From: Megalonaias nervosa
Taxonomy: Eukaryota > Mollusca > Bivalvia > Unionida > Unionidae
Length of the DNA stretch: 64,000 nucleotides
Assembly: GCA_016617855.1 (NCBI GenBank)
Contig: JAECUM010006780.1
Location: 25,634 to 89,633, forward strand
Direction of reading: 5' to 3'
In this document: positions 1 to 11,599 of the stretch, one piece after another
Position numbering within the stretch: the first letter of the stretch is position 1
Layout: each line of letters opens with the position of its first letter
The notes under the pieces: model-generated
What the model was told of the DNA's origin: nothing
Databases searched by the model: none
The model's input: the letters and a program-made list of their open reading frames with translations, nothing else
Program-made: the position numbers and the translations under genes

Positions 1-111
1 TGCTAACTTCCGTTTGGGCCTCACGGTTAATGTTCTGCCATTTTGGTGGTGTCTTACGTTTAGGAGTATGGGCTACTACACTCGCAAATGTCGCCTGTAT
101 TTGTTGGTGTT

Positions 112-198
112 GTCCCAAATGGGGTCAATGTCTACTATTACAGGTTCTTACTGCAAGCGTCCCAAATGGGGTCAATGTCTATTATTACAGTTTGCTTT
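112..198. repeat. 57-bp direct duplication
   Basis: A segment starting GTCCCAAATGGGGTCAATG occurs at 112 and again at 169 with near identity. It is a local tandem duplication and nothing coding is evident around it. A similar imperfect duplication, with ATATTCTTTATACCGGTTT in both copies, lies at about 376-470. Confidence 0.75.
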
Positions 199-986
199 TG
201 GAATAGTTTATCATTTACATCGAAGCTGTAAGCAGAGTTGATATTGAACAACTACTTTATTGCGGGGCAGTTTAAACATTTTTACTATTGGTGATACACA
301 TTGAAATAATGCAAACCAAACAACTTCATTTTAGCTTTCTTACTTCACTGCATGCAGTTCTCTTGCTTTCTCAATATATTCTTTATACCGGTTTTGGAGG
401 CTATGATTGGTTTTATGAGGCCATGATTGGTTTCTCAATATATTCTTTATACCGGTTTGGGAGGCTATCCTATCATTAACTGAAATGTGATGGAGAATAG
501 ATTTTACTAATGCACTTTCAGATTTTTTACTACCTTGTTTTAGTAATCCGATTAACGAAAGTAACAGTTAATACCACAGGTACTAAATGGATGATACGTG
601 TCTGAAGCACATGTAGCTTTTTTTTTGCAAAAAAAAAAAAAATTAAAAAAATAAATAAATAAAAATCCAATAACAAAAATTAAATGCTGCAGCTTATATG
701 GTTTTCTCCACACATAAACAAATATGATTTGTTGGCTGACGATTGTCGCACTAGGAACGATGCTTAAACAAGTATGATTGTTTTGGCAGAACGAATATAG
801 CGACGAGAATGAGGCTTAAACAAATATGAGTAATTGGCAGGTTAGTCAATGTTCAAAGTAAAACCCTATATAAATGTCTAATTTTCAAATTTTTGCCCTT
901 TATGTTTGACTGAACACATAAAATATGTATAGGTGATACAGGTTTTGCATTTGCTTTAAAATATCTAAATTCTCAGACCTTGTGAC

Positions 987-1292
987 CAATCTGATTAAGA
1001 TCAGATCTTCAGTGTCCTACATGAAGATCTGACAGCGACAGTTTAGGGGTCATGTTCTGGTAACCTACACTATTACCATAATCATGGCTTTATCAACCAA
1101 TCAGATGAAGTCTTATATCTTCGCCTTTGGTAGTTTGAACAGCATGGCTGAAAAGCATCAATGTGTGTAAAACGATTTGAATGACGTTCAGATTTTCCAT
1201 TGGCTAATTCAAAGGTCACCAGAAGATGACCCCTAAGCGGTCGCTGTCAGATCTTCACGTAGGACAGTGGAGATCTGATTTTAATCAGATTG
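987..1292. mobile_element. MITE with about 65-bp terminal inverted repeats
   Basis: The stretch 987-1052 is a near-perfect reverse complement of 1228-1292. Both arms contain AGATCTGACAGCGAC and the outer edge CAATCTGATT. The interior of about 175 bp has no ORF. The structure is that of a short non-autonomous DNA transposon (MITE). The superfamily is not recognised and no clear target-site duplication is visible. Confidence 0.7.
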
Positions 1293-1494
1293 ACTGTATC
1301 ACAGACTCACGAGGAATGTATTAACCGTTCTGGAATGAAGCCAACACACCAAGCCAAACCTACCACACCTAAAAGTGCAGTGCAAATCCGTTCACGCATA
1401 CTGATTATGAATAAGTTGTGCTTTTGGACTTTACGGTATTGATGGCATATTTTCAGCCAACGATGAAAAACGAAATAGAAAACAATAAATGACA

Positions 1495-1955
1495 CAGATC
1501 ATGATCGTACATTCCTTGACTGTACAGACCTTGATTGTACAGATCTTGATTGTACAGATCTTGATTGTGCAGACCTCGATTGCGCGGACCATCATTTTAC
1601 ATACCTTGATCGGACAGAGCTTGATCGTGCACACCTTGAATGTACAGACCTTGATTTTGCAGACCTTGATCGTACAGACCTTCATTTTGCAGACCTTGAT
1701 CGTACAGACCTTGATTGTGCAGACCCTGATCATCCAGACCTTCATTTTACAGACCTTGATCGTACAGACATTCATTTTACAGACCTTGATCTTACAAACC
1801 TTGATTGTACAGACCCTTGAAAGTACAGACTTTGATAGTACAGACCTTCATTTTACAGATCTTGATTGTACAAATCTTGATCGTACAGACCTTTACCGTA
1901 CAGACCTTGATCGTACAGATCTTGATTGTACAGAACTTGACCAGATTTACTTGAT
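1495..1955. repeat. 15-bp minisatellite (about 30 copies)
   Basis: A tandem array with unit close to CAGACCTTGATCGTA, with scattered substitutions. Because the unit is divisible by three and lacks stops, long ORFs run through it on both strands. They are artefacts of the repeat and not genes. Confidence 0.9.
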
Positions 1956-1999
1956 AGCCTGGTTGAAAGAAACTAAGATAAACCTCTTTTAAGACCATT

Positions 2000-3620
2000 C
2001 AGAACACTCCCGTCTACTTCCGATGTAATGGTGTCTGTACATGCCTAATCACCGAAAATGAGTAACAACAAGCGAAAATAAACGAAACTAACCGATCATG
2101 AATTTGACTGAGCCAACGGTGAACAAATTGCAACTCATACGGTATGTAAAGGACCAAAGATGAACTCAGAAAGGACAGACGCCATTTATTATTACTCAAA
2201 ACAGGATTTTCAGAGTAATCTATTAGTATTTTATGAATATTTATTGTGAATATTGTGCGTAAGGTATAGAGTAATGTAAAAAAAAACTGAGTTAACTATT
2301 ACGGTATAGGTCCACACTTATAAAACAACGCACATAAGCAAACCCGACGAGGCTGTTGTGACATGTAAATGTCAAGCATGCGGTGTGCCTTCATGTATGC
2401 ATAGCGATTACCAATGAAACGGCCACTCATCAGCTACACATTGACCAGAGATGAGGTTGTTGGAATGGTCACTTTACAATAGTCTTTACTGTTTACGAAC
2501 TTCATTTTATCATTGTCGACCTAGTTGTCTATAAAATAAGCGACTTAACGAAATGGAGCGGTCACTTTGAAAAAAGGGGCTAACAGGTAGGTGCGTGTGT
2601 TTGTGTTTGCCCGTGGCGGGGCGAGGGGCTGGGTGGGGTTGTGGTGAAAGTGCGGCTGTGAAAATTCAAACACATCTGTTCAATCACAGTCGCATGCTTC
2701 AAGGTTTCCAACAGGGTTCGAAGGATATATTGCGTTAAGTATAATTTCATGTTTAGTAATTATGAAACAGTAAAAAATATAATGTAAGCAAGTTTTAAAC
2801 TCTCTTATTTAAATTAGAGTTGCCAATCTAATTATTTAATTCAATAAATTTCGCTCTTTTTGAAGGTTGATTTTTGTTGCTTTAAATACATTTTCATTCT
2901 GTTTTTTAATTTTGTTAAATGAACACACTGGAAATCTTGAAAGATTACGAATTAAATATTAGTTTTTACTTCTCAGCCGATTGAGTTTTGCAGCCATTTC
3001 AGGACGCTGCCGAAACAATGACGACGCTGTAACAGCATGATTCAGTTTTTTGTTTTAATAAACTTATGCTGAGGGTGCAAGTTTAGATAAACTTTGGTCT
3101 TGCACCAAACATTTGTCACTGTGACCTCATTTCCATGGTTGTTAATGATGCCTATGTTCTAATTCTCACACATATTTCCCCTATTACCACCAAACGTTCA
3201 GTGTAGCTGCGTAATGGGAGTTAGATGTATCAAACACCAATACCGGGTTGCTGTGATCTACTCTCTACAGGATGCCTGTTTGAGAAAGAAACAGACTTTG
3301 TCAGTTTAAGAGTGACGTCATTTGACTGTTCATTGATTCTTTTTCATCATTTCTTTAGCTAAAAAGAAATAAAGAAAAAAGATAGAAAGAAAAAACTAAC
3401 CTTTAAAGAGGTGAAAACTTGATTTTCTATGTTGTTACTTTCTGCAACTTTGACTTATAAAAACAGACCAATTAAATATCAGTAAAGTGACTGACTTCTA
3501 TAAATAAATAAATGGTACTTGTCTGATTGCTTGCAAAGGGACACGTATAGAATGACTAATGTTGTAATATCTGGTAAGTTCTTCAATAGCATGCATGCAG
3601 TTGACTCTTCCTCTGAACCA
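2000..3620. other. non-coding stretch
   Basis: No credible exon, RNA gene or element was seen. It is AT-rich unique sequence with a short purine-rich run near 3360-3395. Confidence 0.5.
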
Positions 3621-3638
3621 ATGACTTCACCATCGGTT

Positions 3639-3692
<54 letters not shown>
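3639..3692. repeat. (GT)n(GA)n microsatellite
   Basis: A compound dinucleotide repeat directly beside the 3' end of the SINE that follows. A short ORF running through it is not a gene. Confidence 0.95.
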
Positions 3693-3694
<2 letters not shown>

Positions 3695-3698
<4 letters not shown>

Positions 3699-4003
3699 AT
3701 TTTTGACGTAACTTCAAAAATTTTTCAGTCATATCGCTACGATGTCTGCAGTGTGGCAGTTTATAGTAATGTCTAATACTGGGACGTCATGCCGCAGACA
3801 TTGTGCATCATGTCCCACCCAGTCACATTATCTTGACACCAGGCCGACCAGTCCTAACACTAACCTCTTAATTCCGAGAGCCAAGCGAAACAGCTGCTAG
3901 CAGCATTTTTATAAGTCTTTGGTATGACTCGGCCTGGGTTCGAACCCGCGACCTCCCGCATTCGAGGCAGACTCCCTAACCACTAGGCCACCGGAGCGGT
4001 CGC
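3695..4003 (-). mobile_element. tRNA-derived SINE, near full length
   Basis: On the minus strand it starts with a tRNA-like head: a box A-like TGGCCTAGTGGTTAGG near 3987 and a box B GGGTTCGAACCC near 3945. A conserved core follows, with TTAGTGTTAGGACTGGTC and ATAATGTGACTGGGTGGGAC. The 3' end runs ...ATATGACTGAAAAATTTTTG...ACGTCAAAAATCCAAAT into the microsatellite at 3639-3692. The same core occurs truncated at 34562-34765. SINEs of this plan are widespread in molluscs and related phyla. The tRNA-like head is not counted as a functional tRNA gene because it lacks a convincing cloverleaf. Confidence 0.8.
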
Positions 4004-4009
4004 CATCGG

Positions 4010-5690
4010 TTTGTGGTCTTGTACTAGCTTATTTGAACACTAATGCTCCAGGATTGTTGTACAAAATGTTGCAATTAAAGTTTTAATTATCTAAAGTATA
4101 GTTTCTCATACATAAAAATGGCTTGGTGTAGAGACATGACGTCAGTTTATATTTGTAAACTATGCTTTAGTTAGAAAACGCGCATAGATGTGTGAAATAA
4201 TAGAATGTGTAACAGATGAAAGAAAAAAATGTCACGCGATATCAGTTGTCTTTATTCGTCATTTCACCGAATTACATTGCTCCTGGCTTATTATGGAAGC
4301 GATGATCCTGGACCCACTGAAAAGGTAATGATAACGATGATAATAGCAGTCGTAATCTTAAATTTTATTTCTTTTTTTTTCAAAAGATAAGCAGCCACTA
4401 TTCGCCTACTCAGTAATCAGTATGTAAATAAAATCTGCTTGGTTTTTCGTTTTTCTTTATTTTTATTTTCAAGTGACACTTTGGAAACAATAAATAAAAC
4501 AATCTTTTGACACTAAAACTTTCATATTTAAGTTTCACTTCTTAGTTAGTCTGGGCTATCTGGTTCTTTTCCGTGCAGCCCAGCGTTCTGGTTTGATATG
4601 GAACCAATATTATCGCTTGAAAAGTGAGATAGTACGTATCATCATTCACACTTGGAGATTTTCAGAGTTTTAGGGACTGGTGCGTTGTTTTGTGTAAAAT
4701 TTGGTGTTAGTTTTCTATTTTGTTTATTCAGAGGGATTTGTTGCTGTGTTTTGGTATCAGCGACCTTTCGGTATTTAATGTGGTCAACATCGTTCAATGG
4801 GCTTTAAGAAACAGTTGACAGATTGTTACATTTATTAGTGACAGCGACACTTTTTGATGGCAGATTCGCACATTGTTTTATTACAGTATTGAACTAGTAT
4901 ACAAGATTGGTGTGTTAATCGCTTTTGATGAAATCGTGTTAAGTCGAAAAAACGTATTGTTACAGCCGATAGTATTGTGGTTCCTTACAGCGGTTCCCCA
5001 TTGAAGAGGTATAGACAGTCAGTTATATTAATAACCTTTGTCAAATGACAAAAACAATTGCAAATTCTCAGGTGAAGAGATATTTGCGTTTTAAAAAATA
5101 ATTACCCCCACACACACAAAAAAACCCCAAATCAAGCAAACAAAGAAAGACTGTACAGCCAATGGTATTATAAAGAAAGTTTTAACCGAAGTTATGCATT
5201 ACATTTTCTATGCTCTTTTGTTTCCTTCAGTATATTTGTGGACAAGAAAAGACAGATTCTCGTGTTTTTGCTTTTTCTTTTTTCCCAAACCCGAAAAGTC
5301 ATGGTACCGGAGAGCTGCTAAAATTGGTTTGAACTGGCCAAGCACTACTTGAAAAGAATTAGTACTCAAATAGTCATGTACTAAACAATGAGGGCATGAT
5401 TCCTTACTAAATGAGAAAAACGTGAAAGGTTCTGAGGCCAAAATTATATATGTTAATTTGAATAAAATCCGTCTTTTAACCTTTTGAGAACAACTGAAAA
5501 ATAATGTCTGTTAAAGAATGTAAGATATACGCGGAACGACGATCACAGGGTCTCGCCTTAATTTCACTTGGCATGCTTTGTAGGTAGCATTTTTTGTCTG
5601 AAATTTAAGTAAAGCTATACATGAATAAAATCAGATACAAAAGGTATATTTAATGATGGTTACTGAAATTTAATGAACGCGAGGGGAAAC
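4010..5690. other. non-coding stretch downstream of the antistasin-like exon
   Basis: Probably intron or 3' flank of the minus-strand gene whose exon lies at 5778-6881. No further exon was recognised. Confidence 0.4.
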
Positions 5691-5777
5691 AATCCTTTAT
5701 GTTTCATGCGTCTAAAGTCGAATTAAGAATTTTTACCTTACTTGTGAAAAATTCCAGTGATCAACAGGAATACATAC

Positions 5778-6881
5778 CTGGCATTGCTGGATTTAGATTC
5801 AAGGCATTGATTGGATTGAATACTAGGGCAACATTTCCAACACCCATATTGACAAAGTTGGAAGGATTTGATGGATTTTTGCTTGGAATGCTTGCCAACA
5901 TTTGACCAAAAATGCTGAAAATTCCAGAGCCTTGGTTGGTTGCACTTCCAGGTCCATACGGTGAAAGAAAAGGATTCGATGGACCATTAAAAGCTAGATT
6001 TAAATTGTTTGTGTTCGATCCAGCAGAGGTCGCCACTGAAGCAGACTTGTTAAAATTTCCACCAATTCCGACGTTGCCGATGCCAGTATATTGAATCATC
6101 TGTGCATTTCCGGTACCATTCGCAACATTTGGGTTTGATATTGCAGCAGGATTACCCACGGTTCCGGGCTTTAGTGTCAACGGTATATTTAGTCCATTAC
6201 CAGAAATTTCCGCATAAAAGTCTCTCTGACTACTTACGTTATTATTCTTCCCACTTGCTTTTGTACCAGTACAATTGCAGACGATGCAACCATTATAATC
6301 TGTGGTCAGACAAGACTGTGGACAAAATCCTGGAAAATCTGGTTTGCATGGGGAACTACGTTTGACTTTATCAATTGATCTCTTAAAAATGTTGTAATTC
6401 CTATACGGGTTCACGGGGCCATTGTTGGGGGGACTAAAATTAGGAGAATGGTAAGCAAAAGCAGGATTGAAATCAGCCCGAAAGTGTGATAACTCAGGTG
6501 GTTGGCTATCCATTCTGAATAGATTTGGTAACTCTTGATGTTCGAGTGGTTCCGATTGCTGCCATTGAACCCGAAAGTGTGATAACTCTGGTGGTTGACT
6601 ATCCATTCTGAATGGATTGGGCAACTCTTGATGTTCGAGTGGTTCCGATTGCTGCCATTGAACCCGAAAGTGTGATAACTCTGGTGGTTGACTATCCATT
6701 CTGAATGGATTGGGTAACTCTTCATGTTCGAGTGGTTCCGATCGCTGCCATTGAACATCATAAGTATCTTGCGCAATATCGGCGCTGCACGTGCATGTCA
6801 AACATCCCATTTTCCCTATGGCCACGCAAATTGGTTTGCAGAATGTTACGTCCTCCAAGCATATGACATATCCCATAGACA
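5778..6881 (-). CDS. large internal exon of a secreted antistasin-like repeat protein
   Basis: This is a single exon of 1104 nt (368 codons) with an acceptor TTTATCTAG at 6890-6882 and a donor GTATGT at 5777. Both junctions are phase 1, the symmetrical arrangement typical of shuffled extracellular modules. Two cysteine motifs of the antistasin type (CPxxC...GCxxCxC) are visible. One is near the exon start (FCKPICVAIGKMGCLTCTC) and one is mid-exon (CPQSCLTTDYNGCIVCNC), just after a basic KRSIDKVKRSSPC stretch that could be a processing site. Between them lie three 31-residue repeats (VQWQQSEPLEHQELPNPF...). The C-terminal half is rich in Asn, Gly and Pro. Antistasin domains in other animals are secreted protease inhibitors or matrix components, so a secreted matrix, shell or mucus role is an inference. 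The first exon with a signal peptide and the 3' exons were not found. The upstream open frame to 7101, with a CACACA-derived stretch, is probably intron. Confidence 0.65.
6478..6757 (-). repeat. three in-frame 93-bp coding repeats
   Basis: Three tandem copies of 31 codons lie inside the antistasin-like exon. Copies differ by a few substitutions (for example HEELPNPF, HQELPNPF, HQELPNLF), so the protein repeat is preserved and variation is modest. This suggests recent expansion within a coding frame. Confidence 0.85.
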
Positions 6882-7721
6882 CTAGATAAAAAGAATAATT
6901 ACTGTTTTTATACAGATGAATAACACAGAATTTGATATATAAACTGAGTATATACAGTACACTGTCAATTAGGATACAGAACTTATCAAAGTATGATCTC
7001 TCATTCCCACCTACCTGACAAAGGTTTATCCAGCTTCTCCAACCTTCACACGCACATGCACACGCACACACCAAGCTGATCACACTTGTGGATATATCCA
7101 TGGATTACTGACTTTGATTGGTTTTGCGAACTTGCGGTATGAATGATATTTGTTCGGGCTTCTCGGCAAATGCGGACTTTACAAACTCAATGGTGTTTGG
7201 TTGCTTTTTGACTAGATTCAAAAGTTCCAGTCCAAAGTAAGATCAGCTCAAACAGATGCAAACACTTTCTCCATGCCCTCAAAAAAATAGGATGATGCTT
7301 GTGTGAAAATAAAATGTGCACTGTGTAAATGCTAGTTTATAATTTCCGCAGAGGATTAAAACGGTGACAGCTCTATCGCATTTAACCGTAACGGTATTGC
7401 ATTTCGACCTGTGATCAGCGCTTTAGACTGAATCCTGCACAGGTCAGACAGGCTAAGCTGCTGTAGCGTGGCTCTGGGCAAGGCGCTTCGATCTCATTAC
7501 TTCCGGACTTTGAGGGGTATTAAAAAAGTTCTGAATATTACTGCGCTATATAACAATGTTCTTTATTAGTTAACAGTACGTCGGTGCATCCCCTCTAATC
7601 ATTCCCCATGCACTTACACAGTAGCTAAGTCTGATTATCCAGTTAACTGGATAAAAGCCATTTTATATCCATAGTTTGATACGTTGCTTATACACTTGAA
7701 AACCGCACTTCCAACCACATG

Positions 7722-7935
7722 ACGGCTTTCAAATCGTCTGCACCTCATTAAAACTTTGATAACTTGATTCAGCCAGAAATCACTTGAGCTAAATCATGGT
7801 TGTACGAAGAATGTGGCAAAGTTTTGGATGATGTGGTCCTTCAGGGAGTCTGCAAGGACGGCGGATTTATGCGCCAGGGTGCTGTCATGGAGCAGATGGA
7901 TATCATGGGTACCGGTGCGCAGACAGGTGGTTAGC
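7722..7935 (-). pseudogene. mariner/Tc1-like transposase fragment
   Basis: The minus-strand translation reads HDIHLLHDSTLAHKSAVLAD, then a stop, then SSSDFWLNQVIK and RRFES. This follows the catalytic region of mariner transposases: the HDN.A.H.A block, a Y/F-SPDL..(S/C)DF block, and a K...RRF block. The catalytic Asn/Asp region is altered and a stop interrupts the frame. No inverted repeats were recognised. A dead fragment. Confidence 0.6.
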
Positions 7936-8689
7936 TAATGTTCCACAACTTTTGACAACTGTTTGAGTCATTAAAATATCCAGTCGGGCACAGGTACCTG
8001 GATGACCATTTTATGTATAAAAAACATAATGCATGTAATACTCTCTTAACATTAAGGCTGCGTCGAACAATTTGTGGTCTCTGCTCCTGTTCTCCAATAT
8101 TTATTATTTTCTCTTGGGTCGGGTTTAGAAATAGTGCCCAGATTTTACAGTATGCTCTTTGCTCAATAACAGAGTTGTTCTTCTCAGACATTTTTACGGC
8201 CTTGTCATTTACCTATGTTATATCACATGTAAATTCATTGACAAGTTCAAGAAAGCAAATTAGTTATAACAAAATATACAGAACGTTTAAAATACCCATC
8301 GTATATGGGATATCATTTGTTGATGTTCCATTAAAATCACTCTATACAGCCGCGTTAAACTGAAAGGCATTCGGACCACCTTGACTATTTCTGAGAGGCA
8401 AAATTATGCCTCGAATGAAATCGGCGCAATAGTTTACAGAAAAATTGCACGTTTTTTTGTGTCGGAAATTTCTTTGCAAAGAAGAAACAACAATCTATTT
8501 AAATCGCCTCGGAAATTTCTACGAGTGGACTCATCATACGATTGCCATAGAATTAGCTCGATGCATTTTCAACTTCTTGGTCAGTCCTTCTTTCGTAAAT
8601 AACCAAGGTGGTCCGAAAGGCAGCTAATGGCAGCCATCTCCAAACATTTGAGGTATGATCAGTAAGGATTAATCTTGAAGTTACGAATG

Positions 8690-8790
8690 ATCGATAGGTA
8701 TTGCATTCGACATCACTCATTTGATCGATAGGTATTGCATTCGACATCACTCATTTGATCGATAGGTACTGCATTCGACATCGCTCATTT
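8690..8790. repeat. 34-bp tandem repeat, three copies
   Basis: The unit contains ATCGATAGGTATTGCATTCG followed by ACATCACTCATTTG. The third copy has a C for T change. Non-coding. Confidence 0.85.
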
Positions 8791-8849
8791 AAGTACGCCG
8801 TAGTGTTTAACGTCTCAGCAGTGAAATACAACTGTTATCATTTCGATCC

Positions 8850-9990
8850 AATAAGAAAAGAGTAAGTTGCAATTGACTTGGTGAAAGTTTTGACTTTTGT
8901 CTCCATATTTGATGAATCCATTATCTGGAGTTATTTTTGAGGTGAAGTCAGTTCAATGTGATGCTGAATGTTGGTACCAGCATTCTTTTGCTGATTTATT
9001 TTTGTCATCTCTTTTGAATTTTTCTTTTATACGTAAACCAGTCTATTTATTTATTTATTTATTTATTTATTTATTTGTTTATTTGTACTCTTTTCTCACA
9101 AAAAAGGCTTTATGTTACTTTCAAATGCAAATTTTTCTCTTTGCATCCCAAAATTCGAATAAAACGGTTTGTTATAATTTCTATCCAATGCACAACACCC
9201 TGAAACTAAAGTGAAGCAGCAATTTCATTTTAACAAAGGAGAAATATCGAAGAATCATTTATTTGTTTAATACCTCCCAACCTGAAGATGCTTGACCCAT
9301 ACTCGCTACCCATTTTTCGCCAACCTACATCATACTATTTAGTTTAGATTAAACATATTTTAATTGCTAAATTATGCAAAAGGGGTCGGGCTTGAAATTC
9401 TCGCAACATTAGTTAAGCCCTTCCACATACAAATACAGTGGTACAAATTAATCATATATGACAAGCGGCAGAAGTAAAAGGAAACACAACAATACATTAA
9501 GTGTGCTATTAATAAAAGGATAATGATTCGGAAAAAAGGGGGGGAAAAAAAGAAAGAAAAAGAACAGACACCCAAGGTAAGTAAACTTATCGAACTTCGA
9601 AAGCCATTTCGATTAGTATGTAATGCACCTATCCATTGGTCATTATACAGTGTGATGAAGAGTAATACTGATAATAACAAGAATCCCTTTATATTTAGAA
9701 TCTAAGAAACATTAGTTTAAACGCGTCGTATCCGTAATATAACTTTGAAAGAACGTAAAAATATTCAAATTTGATAATTTGCAAATTCAGGTGTGCTAAA
9801 ATTAAACAGTATTTGTAGAGATCGGGACAGGCATTTTGTTCAGACTAAGTATTAGATTTTGCCTTTAAACTGTGTATGGCGTGCCTTTGAGCTGTGTATT
9901 GAGTGCATATGAAATATAACAATATGCATTTTATGCTTCTACCCCACAGCAGCCTCAAGGATTGTCGATCAGGTGATTGTCGTACTGGTG
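8850..9990. other. non-coding stretch with a (TTTA)n run
   Basis: Contains an ATTT microsatellite near 9043-9080 and a purine run near 9530-9565. No gene was recognised. Confidence 0.5.
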
Positions 9991-10009
9991 TTTTTTTTAG
10001 GTCGCTACA

Positions 10010-10530
10010 TTAGTTTCTGATCCTAGTGTGAATATTAGAGTATTTGTGATCATGAGGAAGATGATACGAAGGAACGGTCTTGCTTAGAGGGGTAATATAA
10101 TAATAATATACTTTTTCAAATGTTAAGAAATCGCTTTCCGGTTTGACATTTTCGGGTATGGTATTCCATATGAGAATAGAAGAGTCAAGGGAAGATTTTT
10201 TAATTTCACGTCTGGCATTTAATATAATGAAGTTTTGTTGATTACGTAAATTGTATCTTGATGTTTCTCCCGCCAAAGTAAGAAGGAGTTCATTAAATAA
10301 CCCGGTGAATCATTATATTTCTCATAAATATTGCGTGCGTGGGCACTTCTGGCTAGACCTTTGACTATTCTAATCGCCTCTAACTGAAATCTCTCTAATC
10401 TGTCTGAGTCTGGTTTAGAACACTGTCCCAAGCGACGTACTGGAAACGATTGGGTTATTCCTTTTGCTTGAAAAAACATGACAATAACGTTTGTACAATT
10501 CAACGAATAATTTATTACCCTAGAAAACAA
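10010..10530 (-). pseudogene. 3' end of a non-LTR retrotransposon reverse transcriptase ORF
   Basis: Two overlapping minus-strand frames, joined by a frameshift near 10270, encode the C-terminal end typical of mollusc LINE ORF2 proteins. The visible parts are GQCSKPDSDRLERFQLEAIRIVKGL, YEKYND, then SRYNLRNQQNF and SSILIWNTIPENVK. Only the part after the reverse transcriptase core remains. A dead 5'-truncated copy. Confidence 0.7.
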
Positions 10531-11275
10531 AACGATAATTTAATAAGAAATTACACTATTGTGAATCAACTTCCAAGTAGTCCTAAACATTCTATCACAA
10601 GTCGAAAAAGAATAGTGTTCCAAATAAATTCCAATCTTGAATGTGCTGATGTACAGATGGTTTTAAATGTGCTGATGTGCCAACAGTCTTGATGTGTCAC
10701 AGTGACATAATCCAAATGTCCTTGAATCAATTCACAATAATTCCAAAATAGTAATTTAGTCCTAAAGTTAATGAGCACTTTGCAATTCCAAAGAATAATT
10801 ATGTAAACGAATCCACTCAAATTAAAACTGAACACAACGTAAAGAATTATTCTACTACGGACGGTAAGACAGGAACGAGTAAATTCTGATGTAAACAACT
10901 TTTTATATCTCTCCACTTGACCTGTGTCACGATAATCATTTTCTGAAAATACTCTGTCATCTTAATGGAATTTTCCATTAAATTCGTAAACAAGGTCAGG
11001 TCTATTTACTTAAATTTTACCAAGCTACCCGGAAAGGGCAGGTAAATCATGTTTTCTTCCGAGAGGAATACAAATGTCCTGAATATAAACCCAATTAAAC
11101 ATGTTTCCTACAATTAATTAGTATCTTAAAATAGAATCTACAATCATAGACAATAATTAGCTCTGTAACATAATGTTTACAAAATAATATGATCCTAGTC
11201 AGGTAGGTCCCAACTCCTACCCTCAATTATGGACAATGGTCAATCACACTATACAAATACGTATACATAACATCA
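10505..11275. repeat. dispersed repeat, copy 1 (partner at 58617-59215)
   Basis: Shared landmarks with the second copy are AGTCCTAAAC(A/G)TTCTAT, GTGCTGATGTAC, AACAACT...TATA and CTCCTACC(C/T)TCAATTATGGACAA, in the same order and orientation. It has no coding capacity and no recognised family. It lies directly beside the LINE fragment, so it could be part of that element or a separate non-autonomous one. Confidence 0.7.
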
Positions 11276-11458
11276 CTATATCTATATAAATTTGTGAGTC
11301 ACAAATAAGAGAGAATAAAAGTAGATTTATTCATCGCCCTTTTTTAGTTCTTTATATGTGATATGAAAATTTAGCGTAAACAGAAAAATACAAATTCAGT
11401 GTAAAATTTCTTATGGTATTCAGCAGTAGAGCCCACATTTTATCTACTATTTTTATAG

Positions 11459-11581
11459 GTTACTGCATTTGTATGGGAAAATATGAACGAGTTTTTCGGA
11501 TGGAAATACTACACGACCTTGGGAGTGCAGTATATCCATCCGACAAAACGAATTCATATTTTCCCATACAAATGCAGTAAC
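11459..11581. repeat. 123-bp near-perfect foldback
   Basis: Positions 11459-11487 are an exact reverse complement of 11553-11581, and pairing continues imperfectly for about 17 more bases inward. A loop of roughly 30 bases remains. This is a long stable hairpin, most simply a very short foldback transposon. Confidence 0.8.
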
Positions 11582-11599
11582 TTTTTTATTATATGCTCA

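Noticed and set aside
1431..1992. Long ORFs on both strands with repeated IVQTLIVQ- or TIKVCTIKV-like residues
   Set aside because: They are translations of a 15-bp minisatellite that lacks stops in several frames. There is no independent coding evidence.
3925..4003. tRNA gene
   Set aside because: The box A and box B-like words belong to a SINE head. The arms do not pair as a cloverleaf and a SINE body follows.
6882..7101. Upstream extension of the antistasin-like frame with a CACACACEG stretch as signal peptide
   Set aside because: A good acceptor lies at 6882-6883 and the upstream residues come from a CA-rich simple repeat, so this is more likely intron.
7410..7530. SINE or LINE tail with a GGCAAGGCGCTTCGATCTC phrase
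   Set aside because: The phrase resembles tails seen in other animal SINEs, but no head, second copy or target duplication was found here.
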